Assembly (NCBI RefSeq): GCF_026686735.1
Contig: NZ_CP113432.1
Coordinates: 4,205,001 to 4,269,000, forward strand
Reading direction: 5' to 3'
DNA length: 64,000 nucleotides
Source of the DNA: Pseudomonas triclosanedens
Lineage (GTDB): Bacteria; Pseudomonadota; Gammaproteobacteria; Pseudomonadales; Pseudomonadaceae
The position numbers and the translations under genes are program-made. The notes under the pieces were generated by a model. It ran no database searches, was not told the origin of the DNA, and worked only from the letters and a program-made list of their open reading frames with translations. Below are positions 32,036 through 40,629 of the stretch, piece by piece (the first letter of the stretch is position 1; every line of letters begins with the position of its first letter).

Positions 32036-33961
32036 ATGCGCGGTCGCCTTTTCACACTGCTTTCCTGCCTGTTCCTCAGCCTGTCTGCCCAGACGGCCCA
32101 TTCAGCGTCCCTGCCCCAGCAGCGCCAGATGTACGACGAGGCGCAGAAGGCCCTCGCCCGTGGCGACAGCGGCCCGTACTTCCGCTACCAGTCGGCGCTC
32201 GCCGATTATCCGCTGGAACCCTACCTGGCCTACGACGAGCTGACCAACCGCCTCAAGAGCGCCAGCAACGGCGAGATCGAGCGCTTCATCACCGATCACG
32301 GCGACCTCCCGCAGATCAACTGGCTGAAACTGCGCTGGCTGCGCCAACTGGCCGATCGCGGCGACTGGAATACCTTCGTCAATTACTACGACCCGAAGAT
32401 GAACTTCACCGAACTGGACTGCCTCTACGGCCAGTACCAGCTCGGCCACGGCAAGAAGGCCGAGGGCTACGCCACCACCGAGAAGCTCTGGCTGGTCGGC
32501 AAGTCCCAGCCGGACGCCTGCGACACGCTGTTCTCGGTCTGGCAGGCCGACGGCCAGCTCACCGAAGAAAAAGTATGGAAACGCCTTAAGCTCGCCGCCG
32601 AGGCGCGCAACTATGGCCTCGCCACGACCCTGTCGAAGCGCCTGCCGACACTCGGCAACCAGGGCATGCTGATGGTCAACGTGGCGCAGAATCCCACGCA
32701 ACTCAGCCAGACCACCCGCTTCACCTCACGCGATCACGCCACCGCCGACGTGGTCGGCCTGGGCCTGCGGCGCCTGGCCAGACAGGATCCGGAAAAGGCC
32801 ATCGGCCTGCTCGACTACTACGAATCGGTGCTGCCCTTCTCCACCGACGAGAAAGTTTCCATCGCTCGAGAGATCGGCCTTAGCCTGGCGCGCCGCTACG
32901 ATTCGCGCGCGCTGCCGCTGATGGAAAAGTACGACCCGCAACTGCGCGACAACACCGTCACCGAATGGCGGCTGCGCCTGCTGCTGCGCCTTGGTCGCTG
33001 GGAGGACGCCTACCAGCTGACCCGCGCCCTGCCGCCGGAACTGGCGGAAACCAACCGCTGGAAGTACTGGCAGGCCCGCGCCCTGCAACTGGCCGAACCG
33101 CAGAACAAGCAAGCGCTCAACCTGTACCAGCCGGTGGCCCGCGAGCGTGATTTCTATGGCTTCCTCGCTGCAGACCGGATAAACGCGCCGTACCAGTTGA
33201 ACAACCGCCCGGTATCGCCCGACCCGCGCACCCTGCAGCGCGTGCGCAATGCCGCAAGCACCCGTCGCGCGCTGGAGTTCTACGCCCGAGGCGAAGTCAT
33301 CAATGCACGCCGCGAGTGGTATCACGCCGCACGCCTGCTCAGCCATGACGAACTGCTGGCCCAGGCGAAGATCGCCTACGACATGCAGTGGTACTTCCCC
33401 GCGATCCGCGCGATCAGCCAGGCCAAGTACTGGGACGACCTCGACATCCGCTTCCCGATGGCGCACCGCAATACCCTGGTACGTGAGGCGCGCAACCGCG
33501 GCCTGCACTCCAGTTGGGTGTTCGCCATCACCCGCCAGGAAAGCGCCTTCATGTCCGACGCACGCTCGGGCGTCGGCGCAACCGGCCTCATGCAACTGAT
33601 GCCAGCCACCGCCAAGGAAACCTCGAAGAAGTTTGGTATTCCGCTGGCCTCGCCGCAGCAATTGATCGTGCCGGACCTCAACATCCAGCTCGGCGCCGCC
33701 TACCTGAGCCAGGTACACGCCCAGTTCAACGGCAACCGCGTGCTCGCCACCGCTGCCTACAACGCCGGCCCCGGCCGCGTGCGCTCCTGGCTGAAGGATG
33801 CACGCCATCTGGCCTTCGACGTCTGGGTGGAGACCATTCCGTTCGACGAGACCCGCACCTACGTGCAGAACGTGCTGTCCTACGCGGTGATCTACGGGCA
33901 GAAGCTCAACGCCCCGCAACCCATCGTCGACTGGCACGAACGTTTCTTCGACGAACTCTGA
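32036..33961 (+). CDS. slt: Soluble lytic murein transglycosylase Slt
   Basis: 641 residues. A signal peptide (LFTLLSCLFLSLSAQTAHS) is followed by a long superhelical U-domain and a C-terminal lysozyme-like domain. The catalytic Glu (about residue 502) is in SWVFAITRQESAFMSDARSGVGATGLMQLMPATA; AAYNAGPGRVRSW follows. Periplasmic, it cleaves glycan strands to 1,6-anhydro-MurNAc products, the substrates later handled by NagZ. GGAAG stands upstream of the ATG at 32036; a frame open from 31586 upstream is not coding. Confidence 0.95.
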   Translation: MRGRLFTLLSCLFLSLSAQTAHSASLPQQRQMYDEAQKALARGDSGPYFRYQSALADYPLEPYLAYDELTNRLKSASNGEIERFITDHGDLPQINWLKLRWLRQLADRGDWNTFVNYYDPKMNFTELDCLYGQYQLGHGKKAEGYATTEKLWLVGKSQPDACDTLFSVWQADGQLTEEKVWKRLKLAAEARNYGLATTLSKRLPTLGNQGMLMVNVAQNPTQLSQTTRFTSRDHATADVVGLGLRRLARQDPEKAIGLLDYYESVLPFSTDEKVSIAREIGLSLARRYDSRALPLMEKYDPQLRDNTVTEWRLRLLLRLGRWEDAYQLTRALPPELAETNRWKYWQARALQLAEPQNKQALNLYQPVARERDFYGFLAADRINAPYQLNNRPVSPDPRTLQRVRNAASTRRALEFYARGEVINARREWYHAARLLSHDELLAQAKIAYDMQWYFPAIRAISQAKYWDDLDIRFPMAHRNTLVREARNRGLHSSWVFAITRQESAFMSDARSGVGATGLMQLMPATAKETSKKFGIPLASPQQLIVPDLNIQLGAAYLSQVHAQFNGNRVLATAAYNAGPGRVRSWLKDARHLAFDVWVETIPFDETRTYVQNVLSYAVIYGQKLNAPQPIVDWHERFFDEL

Positions 33962-33969
33962 CCAACCCA

Positions 33970-33996
33970 CCGCCCGGCCTACGCCGGGCGGTTCTT
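33970..33996 (+). terminator. Terminator or attenuator after slt
   Basis: Stem CCGCCCGGC/GCCGGGCGG with a 4-nt loop followed by TTCTT, in the 62 nt between slt and the next gene. Weak T-run, so read-through is likely. Confidence 0.6.
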
Positions 33997-34023
33997 CATC
34001 ACCCTTCGGAAAAGGACATTCCC

Positions 34024-34404
34024 ATGCTCAAGACACCCCTCGCCTGCGCCACCCTGGCCGCCGGCCTGCTCTGCGCCGACCTCACCCTGGCCGCCTGCGA
34101 AAAGCCGCGCAATGCCTTCGACAGCGTGTACTGCCTGAGTACCGAGTACGCCCAGGTCGATCGCGAGCTGAACCAGGAGTTCGGCACCCTGCGCAAGCTG
34201 CTGAACGACAGCCAGAAAGCGGCGCTGAAGAAGAGCCAGCTCGCGTGGATCAAGGACCGCGATGCCCAGTGCAGCTACGAGCGCGACGGCGGCTACTTCG
34301 TCAACCTGCAATGCGCGGTGGACAAGACCCAGGAGCGCCTGGGCGTGTTGCGCGAACGTGAGCGCGAGTGCCAGAGCACCGGCTGCGTGGACAGCAAGCT
34401 ATAG
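34024..34404 (+). CDS. LprI-like (DUF1311) exported protein
   Basis: 126 residues with a signal peptide (MLKTPLACATLAAGLLCADLTLAAC) and six cysteines in the mature part. The DUF1311/LprI N-terminal pattern is visible: C...A...VYCLSTEYAQVDRELNQEFGTLRKLLNDSQKAALKKSQLAWIKDRDAQC. In Mycobacterium, LprI inhibits lysozyme. Here the gene directly follows slt, a lysozyme-fold enzyme, on the same strand. Inhibition of a muramidase is an inference from family and place. Confidence 0.82.
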   Translation: MLKTPLACATLAAGLLCADLTLAACEKPRNAFDSVYCLSTEYAQVDRELNQEFGTLRKLLNDSQKAALKKSQLAWIKDRDAQCSYERDGGYFVNLQCAVDKTQERLGVLRERERECQSTGCVDSKL

Positions 34405-34431
34405 ATTCCACGCCATCCAGGCGCGCCAGCC

Positions 34432-35241
34432 TTATTCCAGCACTTCCACCGGCATCCCGACGCGCAGTTCCCCTACCCCCTCGGGCAGCAGGTTCTGGCC
34501 GAACAACGCCTCACCGTCGACATTGCGATACTGCAGCAAGGTAGCCAGTGGCTCGCGGCCCGGGTCTCGCTCGCCAGTCCGCGGATCGATGGTGGTAAGG
34601 ATGCAGCGCGAGCATGGCTTGGCCACTTTGAAGATGACATCGCCGATGCGGATGCGCTTCCAGCCGTCCTCGGCGAACGGCTCGGCACCGGCCACCACCA
34701 GGTTCGGGCGGAAACGCAGCATTTCCAGTGGCCGGCCAACCTTGGCGGACAGGTCATCCAGCGACCCCTGACCGATCAGCAGCAAGGGAAAACCATCGGC
34801 GAAGTGCACGTGCTCGCCGGGTTGCGCGTAGGCGGTGTCGACCTGCCGGGCGCGCTGCTCGGGCATCTGCACCAGGCGCACCGGGCGTGCCAGGAAGGTG
34901 CTCAACCACTGCGCGGCGGCATCACCGGCGTCCGGCACCTGCAGCATATCGCGCCAGATGATCACGCCACGCAGATTGTCGTCGCGACCCGGCACCTCGA
35001 CGACCAGATCGTCCATCCCCGGCGCACTCAGGCGCAGGGCGCCGAAGCCATCCTCCCAGCGCGCCTCGATGCGGCCCATCTGCGGCAGCAGACGCTGAGT
35101 CAGGAAGCGCCCGTTGGCAGCCTCGACCACCATCCAGCGACGGTCACCCTCCAGCCCTAGCGCATCCAGACGGATCGACTGCAACGGCTCGTTGGCGGTG
35201 GACTTGACCGGGTAGCGGTACAGCTCGCTAAGGGTGAGCAT
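34432..35241 (-). CDS. MOSC-domain protein (YcbX-like, no ferredoxin domain)
   Basis: 269 residues: N-terminal MOSC beta-barrel (LSELYRYPVKSTANEPLQSIRLDALGLEGDRRWMVV) and MOSC domain (LEMLRFRPNLVV ... KPCSRCILTTIDPRTGERDP). The conserved Cys in KPCSRC probably ligates molybdenum. YcbX-type proteins reduce N-hydroxylated compounds using Moco. E. coli YcbX carries a C-terminal 2Fe-2S domain that is missing here, so a separate electron donor is required. Moco genes lie nearby at 43663-46072. Confidence 0.88.
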   Translation of the reverse strand: MLTLSELYRYPVKSTANEPLQSIRLDALGLEGDRRWMVVEAANGRFLTQRLLPQMGRIEARWEDGFGALRLSAPGMDDLVVEVPGRDDNLRGVIIWRDMLQVPDAGDAAAQWLSTFLARPVRLVQMPEQRARQVDTAYAQPGEHVHFADGFPLLLIGQGSLDDLSAKVGRPLEMLRFRPNLVVAGAEPFAEDGWKRIRIGDVIFKVAKPCSRCILTTIDPRTGERDPGREPLATLLQYRNVDGEALFGQNLLPEGVGELRVGMPVEVLE

Positions 35242-35427
35242 CGGGGGGGCATCCTTTCTTCGTTCAGGCCAAAGCGACCTTATACGGCGCGGGCCACCCT
35301 GCTCGCAATGCCAAAGCAGCCGCGCGATGCAGACGAGTGCAGGGCCGTGCCTGGCCGGATGGCGACTGGATGGAGATCACCGCCCCTGCGAGCCGCGCTG
35401 TTCGCGCCCCACAGAATCGGAATCACG

Positions 35428-36357
35428 TTACGCGGGGACTTTCTCCAGTCGCCGGCGCACCACTTCCACCAACTGGTCCGGCTGGAACTTGGAAAGGAAA
35501 TCGTCGCAGCCGACCTTGCGCACCATCGCGTCGTTGAAGCTCCCCGACAGCGAGGTGTGCAGCACCACGTAGAGGTCGCGCAGACGCGGGTCGTTGCGGA
35601 TCTCGGTGGTCAGCCGGTAGCCGTCCATTTCCGGCATCTCGGCATCGGTGAAGATCATCAGCAGCTTCTGCTCCATGTCCTGCCCCTCGTCAGCCCAGCG
35701 CTTGAGCTGCTGTAGGGCGCGCAGGCCATCGGTAGCGACATGCAGGCGCAGCCCGAGCTGGCCCAGGGTGTCGCGCAACTGCGCGATGGCAACGCTGGAG
35801 TCGTCCACCACAAGCACCTCACGCCCACGGGTCTGCTCAAGCAACTGGTCGTCCAGGCGATCGGCGGATACGCGGGTGTTCATCGGCACGATCTCGGCCA
35901 GCACCTTCTCGACATCGATGATCTCCACCAGGCGGTCGTCCACCTTGGTGATCGCTGTCAGGTAGTGCTGGCGTCCGGCCCCACCGGGCGGCGGCTGCAC
36001 GGCTTCCCAGTTGAGGTTGAGGATGCGCTCCACGCCCCCCACCAGGAATGCCTGCACCGAACGGTTGTACTCGGTGACGATGATGGTGCTGTTCGCATCC
36101 GGGGTCAGCGCGCGCATACCGATGGCCCGCGACAGATCGATTACCGGCAGCGTCTGCCCGCGCAGGTTGATCACCCCGCAGATCATCGGGTGCCGCTGCG
36201 GGATCAGCGTCAGGCGCGGCAACTGCAGGACTTCCTGCACCTTGAACACGTTGATCGCGAACTGCTGGCGCCCGGCGAGGCGGAACACGAGGATTTCCAG
36301 GCGGTTCTGTCCCACCAGCTGAGTACGTGAATCGACGCTGTCGAGAATGCCGGCCAT
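35428..36357 (-). CDS. cheV: Chemotaxis coupling protein CheV
   Basis: 309 residues: CheW-like domain (LEILVFRLAGRQQFAINVFKVQEVL ... GVINLRGQTLPVIDL) and a C-terminal receiver (VLVVDDSSVAIAQL, acceptor Asp238 in FTDAEMPEMDG). It couples chemoreceptors to CheA and is tuned by phosphorylation. AGGAG lies before the ATG. No receptor, cheA or other chemotaxis gene is in the window, so it works with partners elsewhere. I do not recall a cheV at this place in P. aeruginosa. Confidence 0.9.
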   Translation of the reverse strand: MAGILDSVDSRTQLVGQNRLEILVFRLAGRQQFAINVFKVQEVLQLPRLTLIPQRHPMICGVINLRGQTLPVIDLSRAIGMRALTPDANSTIIVTEYNRSVQAFLVGGVERILNLNWEAVQPPPGGAGRQHYLTAITKVDDRLVEIIDVEKVLAEIVPMNTRVSADRLDDQLLEQTRGREVLVVDDSSVAIAQLRDTLGQLGLRLHVATDGLRALQQLKRWADEGQDMEQKLLMIFTDAEMPEMDGYRLTTEIRNDPRLRDLYVVLHTSLSGSFNDAMVRKVGCDDFLSKFQPDQLVEVVRRRLEKVPA

Positions 36358-36471
36358 GCCTGCTCCTGGTTCGAAATGAGTCGTGCGGGAACGCTATCGG
36401 CCGGAAATCGCCAAACGAGATACTGGCCGAGAGCCATCATGCCCGACTCTCTCGCTCGCCACCAGTGCAGG

Positions 36472-37380
36472 TCAGCGGGTCGCAGGCGGCTTACCAAGCA
36501 ACGGCGACCCCTGGGGCAGGTGCATGGACAGAGCCGCCGGTAGCACCTCGAAGCGCAGGTGCCGCCCCTCCAGCGGCTCGCCATCGAGATTCACATCCAA
36601 CCCTTCGACCGCATCGACCTCCAGCCACGGCAGGCGTGCGCGGATGAACGGCTCCTGGCCACCAAGCCCACTGCCCAGCAGCGCACCGAGCGCGCCAACC
36701 ATGTCCTGCGGGGCAGGCAGGATGCTGACATCCAGCAGCCCATCGTCGATTCGCGCCCCCGGACAGAGCACATGACCGCCACCCGCCTGACGGCCATTGC
36801 CGATACCCAGCGCAAGAAACTCTCCTTCCCACTGGAAATCCGGCCCCCGGAATCGCCCGCGCGCGGCGTGCACTTCGGAGAAGCGCGTCAGGCCGGTCAG
36901 CAGGTAGGCCGCGCCGCCCAGCAACTTCTTCAGGTCCTCCGGGGTATTGGCCGTTACCTTCGAACCGAACCCGCCGGTGGCCATGTTGAGGAACAACTGA
37001 TCGTTCACCTCACCGATATCGACCGCGCGCGGCGGCTTATCCAGCAAAGCCAGCGCCGCTGCGGGCTCCAGCGGCACTCCGGCAGCCCGGGCGAAGTCGT
37101 TGGCGGTGCCCAGCGGCAGGATAGCCAGGCTGGCCGGTTGGCCGGAGCGCACCAATGCCTGGGCAACCTCGCGCACGGTGCCGTCGCCGCCCCCGGCTAG
37201 CAGCGTGGTGTAGCCGGTGGCCAGCGCCTCGCCGACGATGCGCCGCGCGTCACCGCCCTCCCAGGTAACCCGAACATCCAGCGTGCGCCCCGAGGCGCGC
37301 GCAGCCTTCACCGCCTCGCGCACCTCGTCGTTGGCTGCCTGCTTGCCATGCAGAATCAGCATGGCCCTGGGTCGCGTCAT
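36472..37380 (-). CDS. YegS/DagK-family lipid kinase
   Basis: 302 residues. It has a diacylglycerol-kinase catalytic domain with the nucleotide motif LAGGGDGTVREVAQAL and LPLGTANDFARAAG, plus the C-terminal half NMATGGFGSKVT ... DGLLDVSI. Such enzymes phosphorylate lipids such as phosphatidylglycerol (YegS) or diacylglycerol. GGAGG precedes the ATG at 37380. It is 82 nt after the FGGY kinase on the same strand and could be the last gene of that operon. Confidence 0.88.
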   Translation of the reverse strand: MTRPRAMLILHGKQAANDEVREAVKAARASGRTLDVRVTWEGGDARRIVGEALATGYTTLLAGGGDGTVREVAQALVRSGQPASLAILPLGTANDFARAAGVPLEPAAALALLDKPPRAVDIGEVNDQLFLNMATGGFGSKVTANTPEDLKKLLGGAAYLLTGLTRFSEVHAARGRFRGPDFQWEGEFLALGIGNGRQAGGGHVLCPGARIDDGLLDVSILPAPQDMVGALGALLGSGLGGQEPFIRARLPWLEVDAVEGLDVNLDGEPLEGRHLRFEVLPAALSMHLPQGSPLLGKPPATR

Positions 37381-37462
37381 GATCGGTCTCCTCCCGATGG
37401 TTCCACTCACTATGATGGACCCAGATTAACGGGCGGAAATTGCACCAGCCTCGATCCAGTAC

Positions 37463-39022
37463 TCAGGCCGGGTATCCGGTGATCTCACGAATGCTCTGGT
37501 ACAGCGGTTTCAACTGCCGGTACATGCGCTGGTAGACCTCGTTGTAGAGCCGCTCATAGGTACGCTGCGCTTCCGCGCGCGGATGGAAGACATCGCCGAC
37601 GCGGGTCATGCGGGAGATGGCGCTGGCGAAGTCCGGATACAGTTTCAGCCCCACCGCGCAATCGATGGCTGCGCCCAGCCCGGACGCTTCGTAGACGTGC
37701 GGGCGCTCTGCCGGCAGGCCGAAGATGTCGGCGGTAAGCTGCATCGCCGCGTCACTCTGCGAACCGCCGCCCGCCACCCGCAGGCGCTCGATGCGGGTGC
37801 CCGAGCGTTTCTCGATGCGCTCCTTGCCCTGGCGCAACGCATAGGCCAGACCTTCGAGAATCGCGCGGTAGATGTGCGCGCGGGTGTGCACGTCGCCAAA
37901 GCCGATGATCGACCCCTTGGCTTCCAGGCCCGGCTCGCGGATGCCTGGCGTCCAGTACGGCTGCAGCATCAGCCCCATCGAACCGGCCGGAACGCTGTTG
38001 ACCAGGTCGTCGAACAGCTTCTCCGGTTCCACCCCAAGCTCGGCGGCGCGCTGCATCTCGCGCAGGCCGAACTCGCGCTTGAACCAACTGACCATCCAGA
38101 AGCCGCGGTAGATCATCACCTCGGTATTGAAGTGGTCGGGAATCGCCGCCGGATAGGGCGGGATCAGAGGGATGGTCTCCAGGTAGCGCGAGCGGGTGGT
38201 GTTGATGGTCGCGGTGGTGCCATAGGACAGGCAGGCCACCGTGGGATCGATTGCGCCCGCACCGAGCACCTCGCACGCCTTGTCCGCCCCCGCGGCAATC
38301 AGCGGCAGCCCTTCGGGAATACCCGTGAGACGGCTGGCCTCGGCGGTGATCTCACCCAGGCGCTCGCCGGGCTTGTACAGCTCCGGCAGTTGCTCGCGGC
38401 GAACCTCCAGCGCCTGCCATTTCCAGTCGCGCGGCGCGGCCCATTGCAGTTTCTTGTAGTCGAATGGCAGGTAGGCAACGCTGCATGCCACCGAATCCAC
38501 ATAGCGGCCGCACAGGCGATGAGTCAGGAAGCCGGACAGCAGCAGCACCTTGTGGGTGCGTCGATGGATATCCGGCTGCTGCTGCGCGACCCAGTTCACT
38601 TCGGCCTGGGTGCGGAAGTAGTCCACCGCGCCCTGCGCGCCCACCAACTTGAACAGCCAGCCCCACGGCCCGCGGATCGGGTCGCCCAGCTCTGCGCGGC
38701 GCTGGTCCAGCCAGATGATCGCCGGACGCAGTGCCTGCCCGGCTTCGTCGACATGGATCACCGTGCCACGCTGGGTGGTCAGGGACACGCCGCGGATGCG
38801 GCTGCGGTCGATATCGACGCTCGCCCACAGGCGACGGCAGGCTTCGCCCAGTTGCTCCCAGTAGTACTCCGGGTGCTGTTCGGCCCAGCCGGGGTTATCG
38901 GAGAAGTAGGCTTCCAGCTCCACCTTGCCCTTGCCCAGCAGATTGCCGTCGAGGTCGAAAAGCAGCGCTCGCACGCTCTGGGTGCCGTTGTCAATGGCCA
39001 GCAGATAGTTCTGTTCGCTCAA
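37463..39022 (-). CDS. FGGY-family carbohydrate/polyol kinase with TTG start
   Basis: 519 residues. It has N-terminal ATPase fold LAIDNGTQSVRALLFDLDG, then PGWAEQHPEYYW, RGVSLTTQRGTVIHVDEAG and C-terminal RLRVAGGGSQSDAAMQLTADIFGLP. The family phosphorylates sugars or polyols (xylulokinase, glycerol kinase, YgcE); the substrate is unknown. TTG at 39022 is the only start consistent with the N-terminal motif and has AAGGA 8 nt upstream. An A-rich Hfq/Crc-like element covers the ribosome site. 19 nt follow the GlpD-like gene. Confidence 0.88.
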   Translation of the reverse strand: MSEQNYLLAIDNGTQSVRALLFDLDGNLLGKGKVELEAYFSDNPGWAEQHPEYYWEQLGEACRRLWASVDIDRSRIRGVSLTTQRGTVIHVDEAGQALRPAIIWLDQRRAELGDPIRGPWGWLFKLVGAQGAVDYFRTQAEVNWVAQQQPDIHRRTHKVLLLSGFLTHRLCGRYVDSVACSVAYLPFDYKKLQWAAPRDWKWQALEVRREQLPELYKPGERLGEITAEASRLTGIPEGLPLIAAGADKACEVLGAGAIDPTVACLSYGTTATINTTRSRYLETIPLIPPYPAAIPDHFNTEVMIYRGFWMVSWFKREFGLREMQRAAELGVEPEKLFDDLVNSVPAGSMGLMLQPYWTPGIREPGLEAKGSIIGFGDVHTRAHIYRAILEGLAYALRQGKERIEKRSGTRIERLRVAGGGSQSDAAMQLTADIFGLPAERPHVYEASGLGAAIDCAVGLKLYPDFASAISRMTRVGDVFHPRAEAQRTYERLYNEVYQRMYRQLKPLYQSIREITGYPA

Positions 39023-39032
39023 GGTGCGATCC

Positions 39033-39046
39033 TTCTTGTTGTTATT
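39033..39046 (-). promoter_or_regulatory. Hfq/Crc-type A-rich motif at the FGGY kinase ribosome site
   Basis: The transcript reads AAUAACAACAAGAA, containing three overlapping AANAANAA matches. It overlaps the GlpD-like stop codon and the AAGGA of the TTG-started kinase. This is the typical place for translational carbon catabolite repression in Pseudomonas. Confidence 0.6.
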
Positions 39047-40625
39047 CGGCTGCCGGCAGGCTGTAGCTGCGCCGCCAGAGCGCCAGATAGTCCTGTTCTT
39101 CGCGCTTCCAGCGCGCGTCGTCCCAGCCCAGGCGTGGCTGGCACAGCGCGCGGATCTTCGGTAGCTCGGCGCGGGCGCCGTCGGCCAACAGCAGGCCGAC
39201 GCGGGTCCGGCGCAACAGCAGGTCGTCCAGATGCAGTACCAGCTCGCCTTCCGCCGCCCAGGCCAGCTCCGCCCAGAGGCAATCGGTATCGCCGACGCGA
39301 GCGGCGCCCACCGTCCGCAGCAGCCGCGCCAACTCCGGCACAGCCCGGCCATAGCGACCGCTCAGGCGGCGCGACTGGCCTTGCGTCAGCCCCGGCAAGG
39401 CGGCATCCGGAGCCGGACTGAAGACGTTCTCCGCCGCCGCATCCAGCGGCCGCTGCAGCATCGGCGCACAGGCTGCGAGTACCTCCAGTGCCAGCAGGCG
39501 GAAGGTGGTGAGCTTGCCACCGGCCAGCGTCACGCAGCCGGGCTCGACCCATAGTGCGTGTTCGCGCTTTTCGTCCGACGGCTTGAGCGACGCCTCGCCA
39601 TCGCTGACCACCGGCCGCACACCGGCCCAGGTAGAGCGCACGTCGGCGGCGGTGATCCGCGCCGACGGGAACTGCTGCGCGCAGGCGGCCAGCAGGTAGT
39701 CCAGTTCCTCGCGACTGATCGCCGCGTCGTCATCCAGCGTCTCGCGGTGGTCCAGATCGGTCGTGCCGACCACTGTGGCGCCTTCCCAGGGAAAAACGAA
39801 CACCGGGCGCTTGTCTTCGCCGTGCATGAAGCTGAAGGCGTGGGCCACCGGCAGGCGCCAGGCCGGCAGCAGCAGATGGCTGCCGCGCAACGGGCGGATG
39901 TGCTCGCTGCCCTGCTTGTGGCGCAACGCATCGGCCCAGGCGCCAGTCGCCAGCGCCACCGCGCGACTGCGGAATGTGAGACGCGCACCACTTTCGCGGT
40001 CCTCGGCGACCAGCCCGCACACCCGGCCGTCGCGGCGGTCGAGCTCGACCACGCGCAAGCCGTTCAGCGCTTCGCCGCCTTCGGCCCGCGCTTCGCCGAG
40101 CACCCGCATGACCAGCCGCGCATCGTCGGTTACCGCATCCTGGAAGCGGGTGCCACCCAGCAGGCGATTCTCCTTCAAGCCCGGAGCCAGATAACGCAGC
40201 TCCTCCAGGCGATAGAAGAGATGGTTGCGTCGCCCCGCCAGCGCGTCGTACAGCGACAGCAGCGTACCGAACACCCGCGGGCCGGGGAAGCCGCCCTGGT
40301 AATGCGGCATGATGAAACTAAGCGGATCGACCAGCCCGGGCGCCTCGCCCAGCAGGCGCTGGCGTTCGCGCACCGAATCGCGGGTCAGGCCGAACTGGCC
40401 CTTGGCGATGTAGCGCAAGCCACCGTGGACCATCTTCGACGAACGACTGGAAGTGCCCCAGGCGAAATCGCGCTGTTCGATCAGCAAGCAGCGCCAACCG
40501 CGCCGCGCGGCTTCCCGCAGGATGCCGGCGCCGCTGATGCCGCCGCCTACCACGATCAGGTCCCAGTCGCGCGCCGCCAGTTCCGGCAGCGCCCGGGCGC
40601 GCCAATCGGCGTTCCATGCGGGCAT
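39042..40625 (-). CDS. FAD-dependent glycerol-3-phosphate dehydrogenase-like enzyme
   Basis: 527 residues of the GlpA/GlpD family. The FAD-binding segment is DLIVVGGGISGAGILREAARRGWRCLLIE, followed by the GlpD signature GTSSRSSKMVHGGLRYI, GTRFQDAVTDDARLV and TTDLDHRE. GlpD oxidises glycerol-3-phosphate to DHAP and passes electrons to quinone. The neighbours differ from a glp operon (no glpF, glpK or glpR), so the true substrate may be another phosphorylated polyol. It begins 4 nt after the AGPS-like gene. Confidence 0.9.
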   Translation of the reverse strand: MPAWNADWRARALPELAARDWDLIVVGGGISGAGILREAARRGWRCLLIEQRDFAWGTSSRSSKMVHGGLRYIAKGQFGLTRDSVRERQRLLGEAPGLVDPLSFIMPHYQGGFPGPRVFGTLLSLYDALAGRRNHLFYRLEELRYLAPGLKENRLLGGTRFQDAVTDDARLVMRVLGEARAEGGEALNGLRVVELDRRDGRVCGLVAEDRESGARLTFRSRAVALATGAWADALRHKQGSEHIRPLRGSHLLLPAWRLPVAHAFSFMHGEDKRPVFVFPWEGATVVGTTDLDHRETLDDDAAISREELDYLLAACAQQFPSARITAADVRSTWAGVRPVVSDGEASLKPSDEKREHALWVEPGCVTLAGGKLTTFRLLALEVLAACAPMLQRPLDAAAENVFSPAPDAALPGLTQGQSRRLSGRYGRAVPELARLLRTVGAARVGDTDCLWAELAWAAEGELVLHLDDLLLRRTRVGLLLADGARAELPKIRALCQPRLGWDDARWKREEQDYLALWRRSYSLPAAE

Positions 40626-40629
40626 GGGC

